Below are positions 7,938 to 20,930 of a stretch of 64,000 nucleotides of DNA, piece by piece. The notes under the pieces are model-generated. The model was not told where the DNA came from and searched no databases. It saw only the letters and a list, made by a program, of their open reading frames with translations. The position numbers and the translations under genes were made by a program. Every line of letters starts with the position of its first letter. Positions within the stretch are counted from its first letter, which is position 1. Source of the stretch: Stenotrophomonas lactitubi (lineage in GTDB: Bacteria > Pseudomonadota > Gammaproteobacteria > Xanthomonadales > Xanthomonadaceae); assembly GCF_002803515.1 (NCBI RefSeq), contig NZ_PHQX01000002.1, forward strand, positions 186,001 to 250,000. Reading direction: 5' to 3'.

Positions 7938-7976
7938 AACCTATTGATTGCATTCTCAAAAGGCAATCAATAGGTT
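7938..7976. promoter_or_regulatory. hipBA operator O2 (14-bp perfect inverted repeat)
   Basis: AACCTATTGATTGC (7938-7951) and GCAATCAATAGGTT (7963-7976) are perfectly complementary around an 11-bp spacer. Both arms contain the same AACCTAT half-site found in O1, giving four half-sites in under 90 bp. The palindrome ends 18 bp before the stop of the convergent-side oxidoreductase gene, so the hipBA promoter must lie in or next to it. Confidence 0.75.
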
Positions 7977-7994
7977 TCTTTTTGCGGTGTGCTA

Positions 7995-10900
7995 CTACGC
8001 CACCTGCACGATATGCAGTGCCTTCGGGTTGCGCCACTGCGCCAGCAGCACCGCTTCGCGGGCCTTGGCCTTCTCGAAATGGGCTTCCTTGACGTGGCCG
8101 AAGCCGCGGATGTGCTCGGGCACGCTGGCGATCTCCACCGCCAGCGCCAGGCGGTCATCATCCAGGCCGTCCAGCAGCACCTGCACGGTCGCCTCGTAAT
8201 CGGTGATCAGCTGGCGCTCCATGCGGCGTTCCTCGGTGCGGCCAAACACATCCAGGCGGCCGCCACGCAGGAACTTCAGCTTCGCGAGCAGGCCGAACGC
8301 CTTGAACATCCACGGGCCGTATTCCTTCTTCAGCAGCCGGCCCTGCTCGTCCTTCTTCGCGAACAGCGGCGGTGCCAGATGGAAGCGCAGCTGGTAATCG
8401 CCCTCGAACTGCTGCTGCAGGCGGCGCTGGAAATCGCCGCTGGTGTAAAGGCGGGCCACTTCGTACTCGTCCTTGTACGCCATCAGCTTGAACAGGTAGC
8501 GGGCCACGGTTTCGGTCAATGCGGTGGACCCACCGATGCGCTCGGCTTCGGTCGCGCGCACGCGTTCGACCAGCGTGCGGTAGCGGTTGGCGTAGGCGGT
8601 ATCCTGGTAGTCGGTCAGGAATGCCGAGCGGCGCTCGATCATCTCGTCCAGCGAGCGCGACAGGCGCGCGTCGTCCAACGGCAGGAAGGCGACATCGCCA
8701 CCATGGGTCGGCAACCCACGCAGCTCGCGCTCGTCGCCGGTGTTGCGCGGTGCGGCGGTAGCGCCCCACTCGTTGCCTTCCCATTCGCCCGGCGGCAGTG
8801 CATGCAGCGGGCCTGGGGTATTTTCGGTGTCGGTATGGCGGTTGCGCACCACGCCTGCCGCCTGCTGCACGGCCTGCGGATCGACCGCGGCCAGGCGGCC
8901 CCAGGCGAAGGCCTGCTGGTTCATCGCCACGGCCGCGCCGTTGAGTTCGATGGCACGCATCAACGACTCGAACGACAGCGGCACCAGGCCCTGCTGCCAA
9001 GCGTAGCCGAGGATGAACAGGTTGGCGGCAATCGCATCACCGAGCAATGCGGTAGCCAGCTGGGTTGCGTCCAGCAGCAGCGGCTCTTCGCCACCCAAAG
9101 CCACGCGCACGCCGGCGATGATATCGGCGGCGGGGAACTGCATGTCCGGTCGCGTGGTGAATGTGCCCGGCATCGCTTCATAGGTGTTGAGCACCACCTG
9201 CGAACGGCCGGCACGCACCTTCGACAGTGCCCAATAGTCGTTCACCACCACCATGTCGCAGCCCAGCACCAGGTCGGCTTCGCCAGCGGCAATGCGCACG
9301 GCGTGGATATCCTCGGGGCGACGGGCGATGCGGATGTGCGTGGTCACCGCGCCACCCTTCTGCGCCAGGCCGGTCTGGTCGAGCACCGAGGCGCCCTTGC
9401 CCTCAAGGTGACCGGCCATGCCCAGCAGGGCGCCGATGGTCACCACGCCGGTGCCGCCAACGCCGGTGATCAGGATGTTCCAGGGCTGCTCCAAGGTGCC
9501 GCGCACCACCGGTGCCGGCAGGTTGTCCAGCAGCGTGGAGGCATCGCGCTTGCTGCCCTTGCGCGGCTGGCCACCGTGCACGGTGACGAAGCTCGGGCAG
9601 AAGCCGTTGACGCAGGAATAGTCCTTGTTGCAGTTGGACTGGTCGATGTCGCGCTTGCGCCCGAACTCGGTTTCCTTTGGCAGCACCGACACGCAGAAGC
9701 TCTTCTTGCCGCAGTCGCCACAGCCTTCGCAGACCAGCGAATTGATCATCACCCGCTTCTGCGGATCTTCCAGCTTGCCGCGCTTGCGGCGACGGCGCTT
9801 CTCGGTGGCGCAGGTCTGTTCGTAGATCAGGATCGAAACACCCTTCACTTCGCGCAGGCGCTTCTGCACCGCGTCCAGCTCGCTGCGGTCATGGAACTCC
9901 ACGTCGCTGGGGAAATGCTCGCGCTGGCGCGTCCACTTGGTGATGTTGTCCGACAGCACCATGATGGTGTGGATGCCCTCGGCACGCATCTGCTTTGCGA
10001 TGTCCGGCACGCTCAGCGGACCGTCCACCGGCTGCCCGCCGGTCATCGCCACCGCGTCGTTGTAGAGGATCTTGTAGGTGATGTTGACGCCTGCCGCGAT
10101 CGCCTGGCGGATCGCCAGCGATCCGCTGTGGAAATAGGTGCCGTCGCCCAGGTTCTGGAACACGTGCTGGGTATCGGTGAACGCGGCCTGCCCGGCCCAC
10201 GTCACGCCTTCGCCACCCATGTGGGTGAAGGTGTCGGTGCTGCGGTCCATCCAGGTCACCATGTAATGGCAACCGATGCCGGCCAGCGCGCGCGAACCTT
10301 CAGGCACGGTGGTGGAGGTGTTGTGTGGGCAGCCGGAGCAGTAGTGCGGTACGCGCGGGAAGCTGGCGCGTGGCAACGCAAGCTCGGCTTCCTTTTCCTG
10401 CATCCACTGCAGGCGCTGCTCGATGGAGTCGTTGTTGAAGAACTTCTGGATGCGGCGACCGATCACGCCGGCGATGGTGGCCGGGGTCAGTTCGCCGGTG
10501 GACGGCAGGATCCACTCGCCGGCCTCGTCGTACTTGCCGACGATGGACGGGCGCTGGCCCCAGCTGGCCGGCCAGTTGAAGAACTGCTCCTTCATCTGGC
10601 GCTCGATGAAGGCACGCTTCTCCTCCACCACGATGATGTCTTCCAGGCCCTGCGCGAAGCGTGCAATGCCTTCCGGTTCCAGCGGCCAGGTCATGCCGAC
10701 CTTGTACACGCGGATGCCGATGTCGGCGCAGGCCTGCTCGTCCAGGCCCAGGTATTCCAGCGCCTGCAGCACGTCCAGGTAGCTCTTGCCGGTGGTGACG
10801 ATGCCCAGCCGCGCACGCGGTGCATCCATCACCACCTTGTCGATGCCGTTGGCACGTGCGAAGGCCTGCGCGGCTTTCACCGCGTAGCGGTGCAGGCGCA

Positions 10901-11681
10901 TCTCCTGGTCCAGCGGCGGATCGGGCCAGCGGATGTTGAGGCCACCGACAGGCATGTCGAAGTCCTCCGGCAGCACGATGCGCCGAGCCAGTGGATCGAC
11001 CTCGACCGAGGCCGACGATTCCACCGTCTCGGCGATCGTCTTGAAACCGACCCAGCGCCCGGTGTAACGGCTCATCGCCCAGCCGAGCAGGCCCATGTCG
11101 AGGATGTCCTGCACGCCGGCCGGGTTCAGCACCGGCATCATCGCGCTGACGAATTCGTCTTCGCTGCCATGCGGCAACGTCGAGCTGCGGCAGGCGTGGT
11201 CATCGGCAGCCAGTGCCAGCACGCCGCCATGGCGCGAGGCGCCGGCGGCATTGGCGTGCTTGAACACGTCGCCGCAGCGGTCCACGCCCGGGCCCTTGCC
11301 GTACCACATGCCGAACACGCCCTGCACGTTGGCGCCGGGGAACAGGTTGGTCTGCTGGGTGCCCCACACCATGGTCGCGCCCAGGTCCTCGTTGAGGCCG
11401 GGGGTGAACTTCACCTTGGCCGCTTCCAGGTGCTTGCGCGCTCGCCACAGCTCCAGGTCGAAGCCGCCCAGCGGGCTGCCACGATAACCGCTGATGAAAC
11501 CGGCGCTGTCGATGCCGGTGGCTTCGTCGCGCAGGCGCTGCATCAGCGGCAGCCGCACCAGCGCCTGCACGCCACTCAGGTAGATCCGTCCTTCGTTGCG
11601 GGTGTACTTGTGGTCGAGCGTGTAATCACGGTCGAGCAGGTCGGCGGAGGCGGGTGAGGTGAGTTGCGCGGTACTGGTCAT
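7995..11681 (-). CDS. Indolepyruvate ferredoxin oxidoreductase, fused alpha and beta parts
   Basis: A 1228-residue fusion protein that oxidatively decarboxylates indolepyruvate and other aryl 2-oxo acids to acyl-CoA with a ferredoxin acceptor. It starts MTSTAQLTSPASADLLDRDY at ATG 11681, after the in-frame GTG-rich lead. The N-terminal half holds the 2-oxoacid oxidoreductase and thiamine diphosphate domains (YCSGCPHNTST, GIGCHYMV). A cysteine-rich iron-sulfur segment lies at about residues 645-697 (CEGCGDCGKKS, then CNKDYSCVNGFCPS). The C-terminal part is the gamma-type domain beginning ITGVGGTGVVTIG. Length matches the long proteobacterial form. It is monocistronic here, with hipBA reading in the same direction downstream. 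Confidence 0.95.
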   Translation of the reverse strand: MTSTAQLTSPASADLLDRDYTLDHKYTRNEGRIYLSGVQALVRLPLMQRLRDEATGIDSAGFISGYRGSPLGGFDLELWRARKHLEAAKVKFTPGLNEDLGATMVWGTQQTNLFPGANVQGVFGMWYGKGPGVDRCGDVFKHANAAGASRHGGVLALAADDHACRSSTLPHGSEDEFVSAMMPVLNPAGVQDILDMGLLGWAMSRYTGRWVGFKTIAETVESSASVEVDPLARRIVLPEDFDMPVGGLNIRWPDPPLDQEMRLHRYAVKAAQAFARANGIDKVVMDAPRARLGIVTTGKSYLDVLQALEYLGLDEQACADIGIRVYKVGMTWPLEPEGIARFAQGLEDIIVVEEKRAFIERQMKEQFFNWPASWGQRPSIVGKYDEAGEWILPSTGELTPATIAGVIGRRIQKFFNNDSIEQRLQWMQEKEAELALPRASFPRVPHYCSGCPHNTSTTVPEGSRALAGIGCHYMVTWMDRSTDTFTHMGGEGVTWAGQAAFTDTQHVFQNLGDGTYFHSGSLAIRQAIAAGVNITYKILYNDAVAMTGGQPVDGPLSVPDIAKQMRAEGIHTIMVLSDNITKWTRQREHFPSDVEFHDRSELDAVQKRLREVKGVSILIYEQTCATEKRRRRKRGKLEDPQKRVMINSLVCEGCGDCGKKSFCVSVLPKETEFGRKRDIDQSNCNKDYSCVNGFCPSFVTVHGGQPRKGSKRDASTLLDNLPAPVVRGTLEQPWNILITGVGGTGVVTIGALLGMAGHLEGKGASVLDQTGLAQKGGAVTTHIRIARRPEDIHAVRIAAGEADLVLGCDMVVVNDYWALSKVRAGRSQVVLNTYEAMPGTFTTRPDMQFPAADIIAGVRVALGGEEPLLLDATQLATALLGDAIAANLFILGYAWQQGLVPLSFESLMRAIELNGAAVAMNQQAFAWGRLAAVDPQAVQQAAGVVRNRHTDTENTPGPLHALPPGEWEGNEWGATAAPRNTGDERELRGLPTHGGDVAFLPLDDARLSRSLDEMIERRSAFLTDYQDTAYANRYRTLVERVRATEAERIGGSTALTETVARYLFKLMAYKDEYEVARLYTSGDFQRRLQQQFEGDYQLRFHLAPPLFAKKDEQGRLLKKEYGPWMFKAFGLLAKLKFLRGGRLDVFGRTEERRMERQLITDYEATVQVLLDGLDDDRLALAVEIASVPEHIRGFGHVKEAHFEKAKAREAVLLAQWRNPKALHIVQVA

Positions 11682-11852
11682 GGCTGGCCTGGTCAGGATC
11701 GGCTGGCACCGGCCGCGCAGGTACACGCGGCGGGAAAGGCGCGAATTGTAACAGTGGGGGGCAAAAGCCCCGGCACTCGCGCCAAGGACGTGCTGGGGTT
11801 AGGATCGGGGTGAGAGAGGGAGGGTTGGTGTTTCAACCTTGGGGGAATCTGG

Positions 11853-15292
<3,440 letters not shown>

Positions 15293-15329
15293 GAGCCGTA
15301 GGTCTCCATCCCTTTATTGGAATCCCGCA

Positions 15330-15806
15330 ATGCGCGAACTGATCCTGCTCCGCCACGCCCACGCCGAACCTGCCACTACCGGCCAGGCCGACCTCGACCG
15401 GCCGTTGTCGCCGGTGGGGCTCGCCGAAGCCGAAGCCGCCGGCAAGTGGCTGAAGGAGAACAACCTGCTGCCGGACTGCGTGCTGTGTTCCCCCTCGCGA
15501 CGGACCCGCGAAACCCTGGAAGCGGTGATGGCGGCCATCGGCTATGTCGAAAAGCGCCTGGAAGACCGCATCTACGAGGCCACCCCCGGCACCCTGGCGG
15601 CGCTGGTGGACGAGCGCCGTGACCTGGACCGGGTGCTGATCGTCGGCCACAACCCCGGGCTGGAGCAGCTGGTGGCGTTGATGACCGATGGCACCAGCAG
15701 TGATTACCGCGGCATGCCGCCCGGCGGCGTGGCCGTGCTCGGTTTCGCCCGCGAGGCAACGATCGAGCCGGGCGTGGCCAGCCTGAATGCCTTCTGGTGG
15801 CCGTGA
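15330..15806 (+). CDS. sixA: Phosphohistidine phosphatase SixA
   Basis: A 158-residue member of the histidine phosphatase superfamily. The catalytic RHA motif is at residues 8-10 (LLRHAHAEP), and the second histidine is H107 in VGHNPGLE. Length and the early, short catalytic core match SixA, which removes phosphate from histidine on phosphotransfer proteins, in E. coli mainly the nitrogen-PTS protein NPr. It is 37 bp after parA and followed within 4 bp by the YceI gene, suggesting one transcript. Confidence 0.87.
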   Translation: MRELILLRHAHAEPATTGQADLDRPLSPVGLAEAEAAGKWLKENNLLPDCVLCSPSRRTRETLEAVMAAIGYVEKRLEDRIYEATPGTLAALVDERRDLDRVLIVGHNPGLEQLVALMTDGTSSDYRGMPPGGVAVLGFAREATIEPGVASLNAFWWP

Positions 15807-15810
15807 GCCG

Positions 15811-16428
15811 ATGAGGTTGGCGTTGCCGGGCCGCTGCCTGCTGCCAGTCGTTCTGGCGATCGGCCCGGCCTGGGCCGCTGCACCGCCACCGACCGCGCTG
15901 CCGGCGGTCGTGGCCGAGTCGCCGCGTACGCTGCAGCTGGATGTGGTGCGCTCGCAGATCGGCTTTGAAGTCCGCACCCGCTTCGGCCAGCGTATCGAGG
16001 GCGTGTTCCCGCGGTTCGAGGGGCGCATCGAGGTGCTGTCCGATGGCCGTCACCAGGTCCACCTGAAGATGTTCACCCGCACCGTGGAGATCCCCGGCAA
16101 GGAACGCTATACCGGCTGGATGCGCGGCCCCGAGTTCTTCGACGCCGGTCGTTACCCCTTCGTCGAGTTCGACTCGCTGCCGTACTGGCCGGAGACGGTC
16201 GCCGACGGTGGCGACATCGATGGCCGGCTGACCCTGCGCGGCGTCAGCCATCCGGAGACGCTCAAGGTCGAGAAAGCGGAATGTGCCCGACCCGGCTATG
16301 ATTGCGACGTCGTCAGCCGCGGTACCGTGCAACGAGGCCGGTACGGCATGGACAGCTGGCAGCTTGCCTTGAGTGACCGAGTGACTTTCGTACTGCGTGC
16401 ACGTCTCAGCGAGGCGTCGAAACCGTGA
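15811..16428 (+). CDS. YceI-family periplasmic protein
   Basis: A 205-residue protein with a signal peptide (MRLALPGRCLLPVVLAIGPA, cut after AWA). The mature domain has the YceI lipocalin-like pattern: SQIGFEVRT, VFPRFEGRIEV, GPEFFDAGRYPFVEFDS and LTLRGVSHPETL. YceI proteins bind polyisoprenoid or amphiphilic ligands in the periplasm. ATG 15811 lies four bases after the sixA stop. The stop overlaps the GTG start of the phospholipase D gene (GTGA), so translation of the two is coupled. Confidence 0.88.
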   Translation: MRLALPGRCLLPVVLAIGPAWAAAPPPTALPAVVAESPRTLQLDVVRSQIGFEVRTRFGQRIEGVFPRFEGRIEVLSDGRHQVHLKMFTRTVEIPGKERYTGWMRGPEFFDAGRYPFVEFDSLPYWPETVADGGDIDGRLTLRGVSHPETLKVEKAECARPGYDCDVVSRGTVQRGRYGMDSWQLALSDRVTFVLRARLSEASKP

Positions 16429-18476
16429 ATCCATTGCTGCGTGTACTGGTGCTGGCAACCGTGTTGCTGGGCAGCGGCTGCGCGTCGCTGTCGCATGCCC
16501 AGCGTGATCGCGCCGAGGCGATCGCCGTACAGGCGCGCTCGACCCAGGTGGATTGCCAGCAGGCCGACCGCTGCGCGCTGGACTCGCCCCTGCGGGCCCT
16601 GGCCGGCCGGGCGTTCAGCGAATCGACCCCGGAACAGCCGCGGCACTATGCCACCCTGCTGGACGAGGGCGAAGGCGCGCTGGTCGCGCGCCTGAACCTG
16701 CTGCGCAGCGCCACCCGCAGCATCGACCTGCAGACCTACATCTTCGACAAGGACGACAGCGCCCGCCTGGTCATCGACGAGCTGCTGGCGGCGTCGCGGC
16801 GCGGGGTGAAGGTACGGCTGCTGATCGACCAGCTTTCGGCGATCTCCGACCTGCAGATCCTCGGCGCACTGGCCGGCGCCCACCAGAACTTCCAGCTGCG
16901 GGTCTACAACCCGACGTTCGGCAAGGCCCGGCTGAACTATTTCGACTATGCCGGCAGCGTGCTGTGCTGCTTCCGCCGCTTCAACCAGCGCATGCACAAC
17001 AAGCTGCTGGTGGTTGACGATGCGATCGGCGTGGTCGGTGGGCGCAACTACCAGGACGACTATTACGACTGGGACCGCGAATACAACTTCCGCGACCGGG
17101 ACGTGCTGATCGCCGGCCCCGAAGCACGCGCGATGGCGGCCAACTTCGATGCCTTCTGGCGCGCGCAGCGCAGCGTACCGGCCGAGCGCCTGAACGATGT
17201 CGGCCGTACCCTGCTCAAGCAGGGCGTTCCGGTGTTGCCGCCCGCGCAGTTCCGCAGGCCCGAGCGGGTGGAGCGGGTCAGCGAGGAAGCCAACGACGTC
17301 GACTTCGTCACCCGTTCGTTCGTGGACACCGCCTTGCCGGTCGCCTCGGTGCGCTATGTGGCCGATCTGCCGCGCAAGCATCGCCGCGAGCGCGCCGACG
17401 CACCCTTGGCCGGGCAGCATGTCACCGAGCCGCAGCTGGATGCACTGATCTCCAGTGCGCAGCACGAAGTGATCCTGCAGACGCCCTACCTGGTGCTGTC
17501 CAAGCCGGCACAGAAGCTGTTCCGCGAGCTGCGCAAGCGCCCGCAGCCACCGCGCGTGGTGGTGTCCAGCAACAGTCTGGCCGCCACCGACAACCCGATC
17601 GTGTATGCGCTGTCGTACAAGTACAAGCGGCGCAACATGCGCGAGCTGGGCTTCAACATTTTTGAATTCAAGCCGTTCCCGCTGGATGCTCCGGTCGATT
17701 ACCGCAACCTGCTGCCCGACCCGATCGCGGCGCCGGGCAGCGATACCGGACGCAATCCGCTGATCGGTGGCAGCGCAGCAGGCAGCAATGCCGGTGGCGG
17801 CGGTGACGTGGTGGCTACTGCGGACGTGGATGACCCGCAGCCGCGGGTGATCCATCCGCGTACCGGCAGCGCCTATGAGAACGGTCGTGCGCGCCGGCGT
17901 GCCGCCGGCAGCGAAGTCGAGACCCGCCTGCTGCGTACCGAAACGCGCCCGTCGTTCCTGGGCAGCAAGGCGGTCAACAAACCGCTGCCGGTCACCCGCA
18001 AGGGCGCGCGCATGGGCCTGCATGCCAAGTCGCTGGTGGTCGACCGCCGTATCGGCGTGGTCGGTACCCACAACTTCGATCCGCGCAGCGAGAACTACAA
18101 CACCGAAGGCGCGGTGATCATCGACGATCCGGCCTTCGCCGAGCAGCTGGCCCAGAGCATCCTGCGCGATACCCATCCGCAGAACTCCTGGACGGTGGCG
18201 CCGCGTGCCAAGCCGCCAGTCCTGTCCGGCCTGAACTACAGCGTCGGCAAGGCGTCCGAGGCGCTGCCGATCCTCGACTTCTGGCCATGGCGCTACGCCA
18301 CCGACTACGAGTTCAAGCCGGGCCCGGAGTGTCCGCAGCCACTGCCGCGGCAGAGCGCTGATTTCCATCGCTGCTATGTCGCGGTGGGCGACTTCCCCGA
18401 GGTCAATGTCGGGCCGAAGTGGCTGCTGGTACGCATGCTGACCGCATTCGGCGCCGGCCTCGTTCCCATCCTCTGA
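16425..18476 (+). CDS. Phospholipase D / cardiolipin synthase-like lipoprotein
   Basis: A 683-residue protein with two HKD motifs, HNKLLVVD at 191-198 and HAKSLVVD at 533-540, both complete. This is the layout of cardiolipin synthase C (YmdC) and related envelope phospholipase D proteins. The N-terminus ends in the lipobox LGSGC, so it should be a lipoprotein. Translation starts at GTG 16425, overlapping the YceI stop. Before the second HKD motif is an insertion of about 70 residues, rich in glycine, alanine and arginine (near GGSAAGSNAGGGG), which looks disordered and is not part of the catalytic fold. A thioesterase gene follows 10 bp downstream. Confidence 0.88.
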   Translation: MNPLLRVLVLATVLLGSGCASLSHAQRDRAEAIAVQARSTQVDCQQADRCALDSPLRALAGRAFSESTPEQPRHYATLLDEGEGALVARLNLLRSATRSIDLQTYIFDKDDSARLVIDELLAASRRGVKVRLLIDQLSAISDLQILGALAGAHQNFQLRVYNPTFGKARLNYFDYAGSVLCCFRRFNQRMHNKLLVVDDAIGVVGGRNYQDDYYDWDREYNFRDRDVLIAGPEARAMAANFDAFWRAQRSVPAERLNDVGRTLLKQGVPVLPPAQFRRPERVERVSEEANDVDFVTRSFVDTALPVASVRYVADLPRKHRRERADAPLAGQHVTEPQLDALISSAQHEVILQTPYLVLSKPAQKLFRELRKRPQPPRVVVSSNSLAATDNPIVYALSYKYKRRNMRELGFNIFEFKPFPLDAPVDYRNLLPDPIAAPGSDTGRNPLIGGSAAGSNAGGGGDVVATADVDDPQPRVIHPRTGSAYENGRARRRAAGSEVETRLLRTETRPSFLGSKAVNKPLPVTRKGARMGLHAKSLVVDRRIGVVGTHNFDPRSENYNTEGAVIIDDPAFAEQLAQSILRDTHPQNSWTVAPRAKPPVLSGLNYSVGKASEALPILDFWPWRYATDYEFKPGPECPQPLPRQSADFHRCYVAVGDFPEVNVGPKWLLVRMLTAFGAGLVPIL

Positions 18477-18486
18477 AGGTAGCCGC

Positions 18487-18921
18487 ATGACCCAGGTATT
18501 CCGCGAAGCCGTTTCCATCGAGCAGCTCAACGCACTCAGCCAGAACACCGCCATCAGCACCCTGGGCATCGTCTTCAGTGCCACTGGCGAAGACTGGCTG
18601 CAGGCAACCATGCCGGTGGACGAGCGCACCCGCCAGCCGTACGGCATCCTGCACGGCGGTGCTTCGGTGGTGCTGGCCGAGACCCTGGGCAGCAGCGCCG
18701 GCAACCTCTGCGTGGATACCGCCAAGCAGATCTGCGTGGGCCTGGAGATCAACGCCAACCACGTACGCGCCGTGCGTTCGGGGACGGTCACCGGTACCGC
18801 GCGCGCGGTGCACGTGGGCCGCAGCACCCAGCTGTGGGAAATCCGCATCGAGGACGAGCAGGGCCGGCTGGTCTGCATCTCGCGGCTGACCCTGGCCGTG
18901 GTGGCGGCCGGGCACGGTTGA
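18487..18921 (+). CDS. Hotdog-fold acyl-CoA thioesterase, YdiI/EntH-like
   Basis: A 144-residue hotdog protein very similar in pattern to E. coli YdiI (MenI): LQATMPVDERTRQPYG, ILHGGASVVLAETLGS and VGLEINANHVRAVRSG. E65 is the catalytic acid by alignment. YdiI hydrolyses 1,4-dihydroxy-2-naphthoyl-CoA and other acyl-CoAs; the substrate here is open because no menaquinone genes are nearby. An AAGGT ribosome site lies just before ATG 18487. It is closely packed after the phospholipase D gene. Confidence 0.85.
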   Translation: MTQVFREAVSIEQLNALSQNTAISTLGIVFSATGEDWLQATMPVDERTRQPYGILHGGASVVLAETLGSSAGNLCVDTAKQICVGLEINANHVRAVRSGTVTGTARAVHVGRSTQLWEIRIEDEQGRLVCISRLTLAVVAAGHG

Positions 18922-19040
18922 GCCCTGGCGGCAGCAGTGACGGCGGCGGAACCCAGCGTTCCCCGCCGATGGCCGCCGTCAATGAGACTTATGGCCGAAT
19001 TCGGCTGGCAGCGATGGCAGCCCTCCGGTATCGTGCGCGG

Positions 19041-19832
19041 ATGACTTCCCCCACTCCGGCCCCCCGCGGCGGCGTGGCGCGTGTGTGCCGTTACCTGTAC
19101 CGCGTACCGCTGCTGTTGGTCCACATCACCGTGTTCCTGCCGCTGATCCTGATCGGCATGCTTCCGCCATGGGGCGAGCTGCGTGTGGGCGACGATACCT
19201 TCGGCGCCAAGGTGGTGAACTGGTGGCAGGGCGGGCTGATGTGGATCTTCGGCTTCCGCCTGTCGCGTGTCGGCCAGCCGCTGCCAGGCGCGGTGCTGTT
19301 CGTTGCCAACCATGTCAGCTGGGTCGACATCTCCATCCTGCACAGCCAGCGCATGATGGGCTTTGTCGCCAAGCGTGAGATCGCCAGCTGGCCGGTGGTG
19401 GGTTGGCTTGCCGCGCGCGGCCAGACCATTTTCCATCAGCGTGGCAACACCGAATCGCTCGGTGGGGTGATGCAGGTGATGGCCGACCGTCTGCGCGCCG
19501 GCAAGGCCGTGGGCGTATTCCCGGAAGGGCGTACCCGTGGTGGCCACGACGTTGGCCCGTTCCACGCGCGCATCTTCCAGGCGGCAGTCGAAACCAGCGT
19601 ACCGGTGCAGCCGGTGGCGTTGGTCTATGGCGTGCGCGGCGATGCACAGACCATCGTGGCCTTCGGCCCGGGCGAGAGTTTCTTCGCCAATTTCCTGCGC
19701 CTGCTCGGTGAGCCGGCGCGGCATACCGAAGTGCATTTCCTGGAGCCGATCGGCACCCAGGACCTGGAAGGCCGTCGGCGCATCGCGGAGACCTCGCGCG
19801 CGCGCATCGTGGCGGCCATGAGCGGGGACTGA
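19041..19832 (+). CDS. Lysophospholipid acyltransferase (PlsC-like)
   Basis: A 263-residue membrane enzyme of the 1-acyl-glycerol-3-phosphate acyltransferase family, acting in phospholipid synthesis. Motif I is NHVSWVD, with H91 and D96. Motif III is FPEGRTR at 160-166. A hydrophobic N-terminal segment (about residues 21-42) anchors it. I chose ATG 19041 because upstream in-frame ATGs give a low-complexity lead that overlaps the previous gene. With the phospholipase D-like, thioesterase and YheT hydrolase genes beside it, the segment looks like a lipid-handling neighbourhood. Confidence 0.87.
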   Translation: MTSPTPAPRGGVARVCRYLYRVPLLLVHITVFLPLILIGMLPPWGELRVGDDTFGAKVVNWWQGGLMWIFGFRLSRVGQPLPGAVLFVANHVSWVDISILHSQRMMGFVAKREIASWPVVGWLAARGQTIFHQRGNTESLGGVMQVMADRLRAGKAVGVFPEGRTRGGHDVGPFHARIFQAAVETSVPVQPVALVYGVRGDAQTIVAFGPGESFFANFLRLLGEPARHTEVHFLEPIGTQDLEGRRRIAETSRARIVAAMSGD

Positions 19833-19836
19833 GGCC

Positions 19837-20874
19837 ATGGTGGCCGTTTTTCCGCCACCGACCCTCGACGCTGATGCGCCGATGCTCACCGCGTCCGACT
19901 ATCAGCCGCCGCGCTGGCTGCGCAATCCGCACCTGCAGTCGATGCTCAGTTCCAGCCGCATGCGCCTGCAGCGCGGTCTGCTGCTGCTGGCTGCAACCGG
20001 CGCGGTCAGCGAGGAGCTGATCCTCGATGGTGGCGAGGGTGTGCGTCTGCAGGGCTGGCACAGCCATGTCGAAGGGCGCGAACCACGCGGCATCGCCCTG
20101 CTGCTGCACGGCTGGGAAGGCAGCGCCGAATCCAGCTACATGCGCATGGCCGCTGCCCGCATGCTCGAGCAGGGGTTCGACGTGGTGCGGCTGAACTTCC
20201 GCGACCACGGCAACACCCATCATCTCAATCCCGGCATCTTCCACTCCAACCTCATCGACGAAGTGGTGCATGCCGCAGGCGATGTCGCCCAGCGCTGGCC
20301 CGATCTGCCGCTGGTTGCGGCCGGCTATTCGCTGGGTGGCAACTTCGTGCTGCGGCTGGCCCTGCGCGCGCCGGCCGCGGGCGTGCCGCTGCAGCACGTG
20401 GCCGCCGTCTGCCCGGTGCTGGACCCGGGGCTGACCATGGAGAACATCGAGAACGGCCCGGCGATGTACGACTGGTATTTCCGCCGCAAGTGGGCCGGCT
20501 CGCTGCGTCGCAAGCGCGATCTGTTCCCCGAACTGAGCGACTGCGACGACCGCGTGCTGAACATGGACATCCGTTCGCTGACCGCCTGGCTGGTCGAACG
20601 GCACACCACGTTTGGTTCGTTGCAGGCCTATTTCGATGGCTATTCCATCGCCGGCAACCGCCTGTCCACGCTGCAGGTACCTGCCGACATCCTGATGGCG
20701 CAGGACGATCCGGTGATCCCCTACGCGACCTTCCGCGATTGGCAGCTGCCGCAGCAGGCGCGGCTGGAAACCGCCTGCTGGGGCGGCCACTGTGGCTTCC
20801 TGGAAAACTGGCGCGGCGATGGTTTCTCCGAACGCTGGGTCGCACAGCGTCTGCGGCGGGTCCTGCCGGGCTGA
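19837..20874 (+). CDS. Alpha/beta hydrolase, YheT family
   Basis: A 345-residue protein of the YheT/ABHD1-3 group. The oxyanion region is LLLHGWEGSAES, the nucleophile is S165 in GYSLGGN, the acid lies in QDDPVIPY (D290/D291), and the histidine is H318 in GGHCGF. The start segment, YQPPRWLRNPHLQSM, is typical of the family. The gene starts four bases after the acyltransferase stop, so they are probably cotranscribed. YheT proteins are esterases of unclear physiological substrate. Confidence 0.88.
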   Translation: MVAVFPPPTLDADAPMLTASDYQPPRWLRNPHLQSMLSSSRMRLQRGLLLLAATGAVSEELILDGGEGVRLQGWHSHVEGREPRGIALLLHGWEGSAESSYMRMAAARMLEQGFDVVRLNFRDHGNTHHLNPGIFHSNLIDEVVHAAGDVAQRWPDLPLVAAGYSLGGNFVLRLALRAPAAGVPLQHVAAVCPVLDPGLTMENIENGPAMYDWYFRRKWAGSLRRKRDLFPELSDCDDRVLNMDIRSLTAWLVERHTTFGSLQAYFDGYSIAGNRLSTLQVPADILMAQDDPVIPYATFRDWQLPQQARLETACWGGHCGFLENWRGDGFSERWVAQRLRRVLPG

Positions 20875-20930
20875 ACCGGCACCGGCGCGCGGCCCGCTAC
20901 AATGCGGGTTTGACCTTGAACCGGACGGCC

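Noticed and set aside
7989..11657. A 1222-codon plus-strand frame
   Set aside because: It is antisense to the indolepyruvate ferredoxin oxidoreductase gene, with His/Arg/Ala-rich composition typical of shadows.
16296..19889. A long minus-strand frame across the phospholipase D and thioesterase genes
   Set aside because: It spans several intact plus-strand genes and shows no motif.
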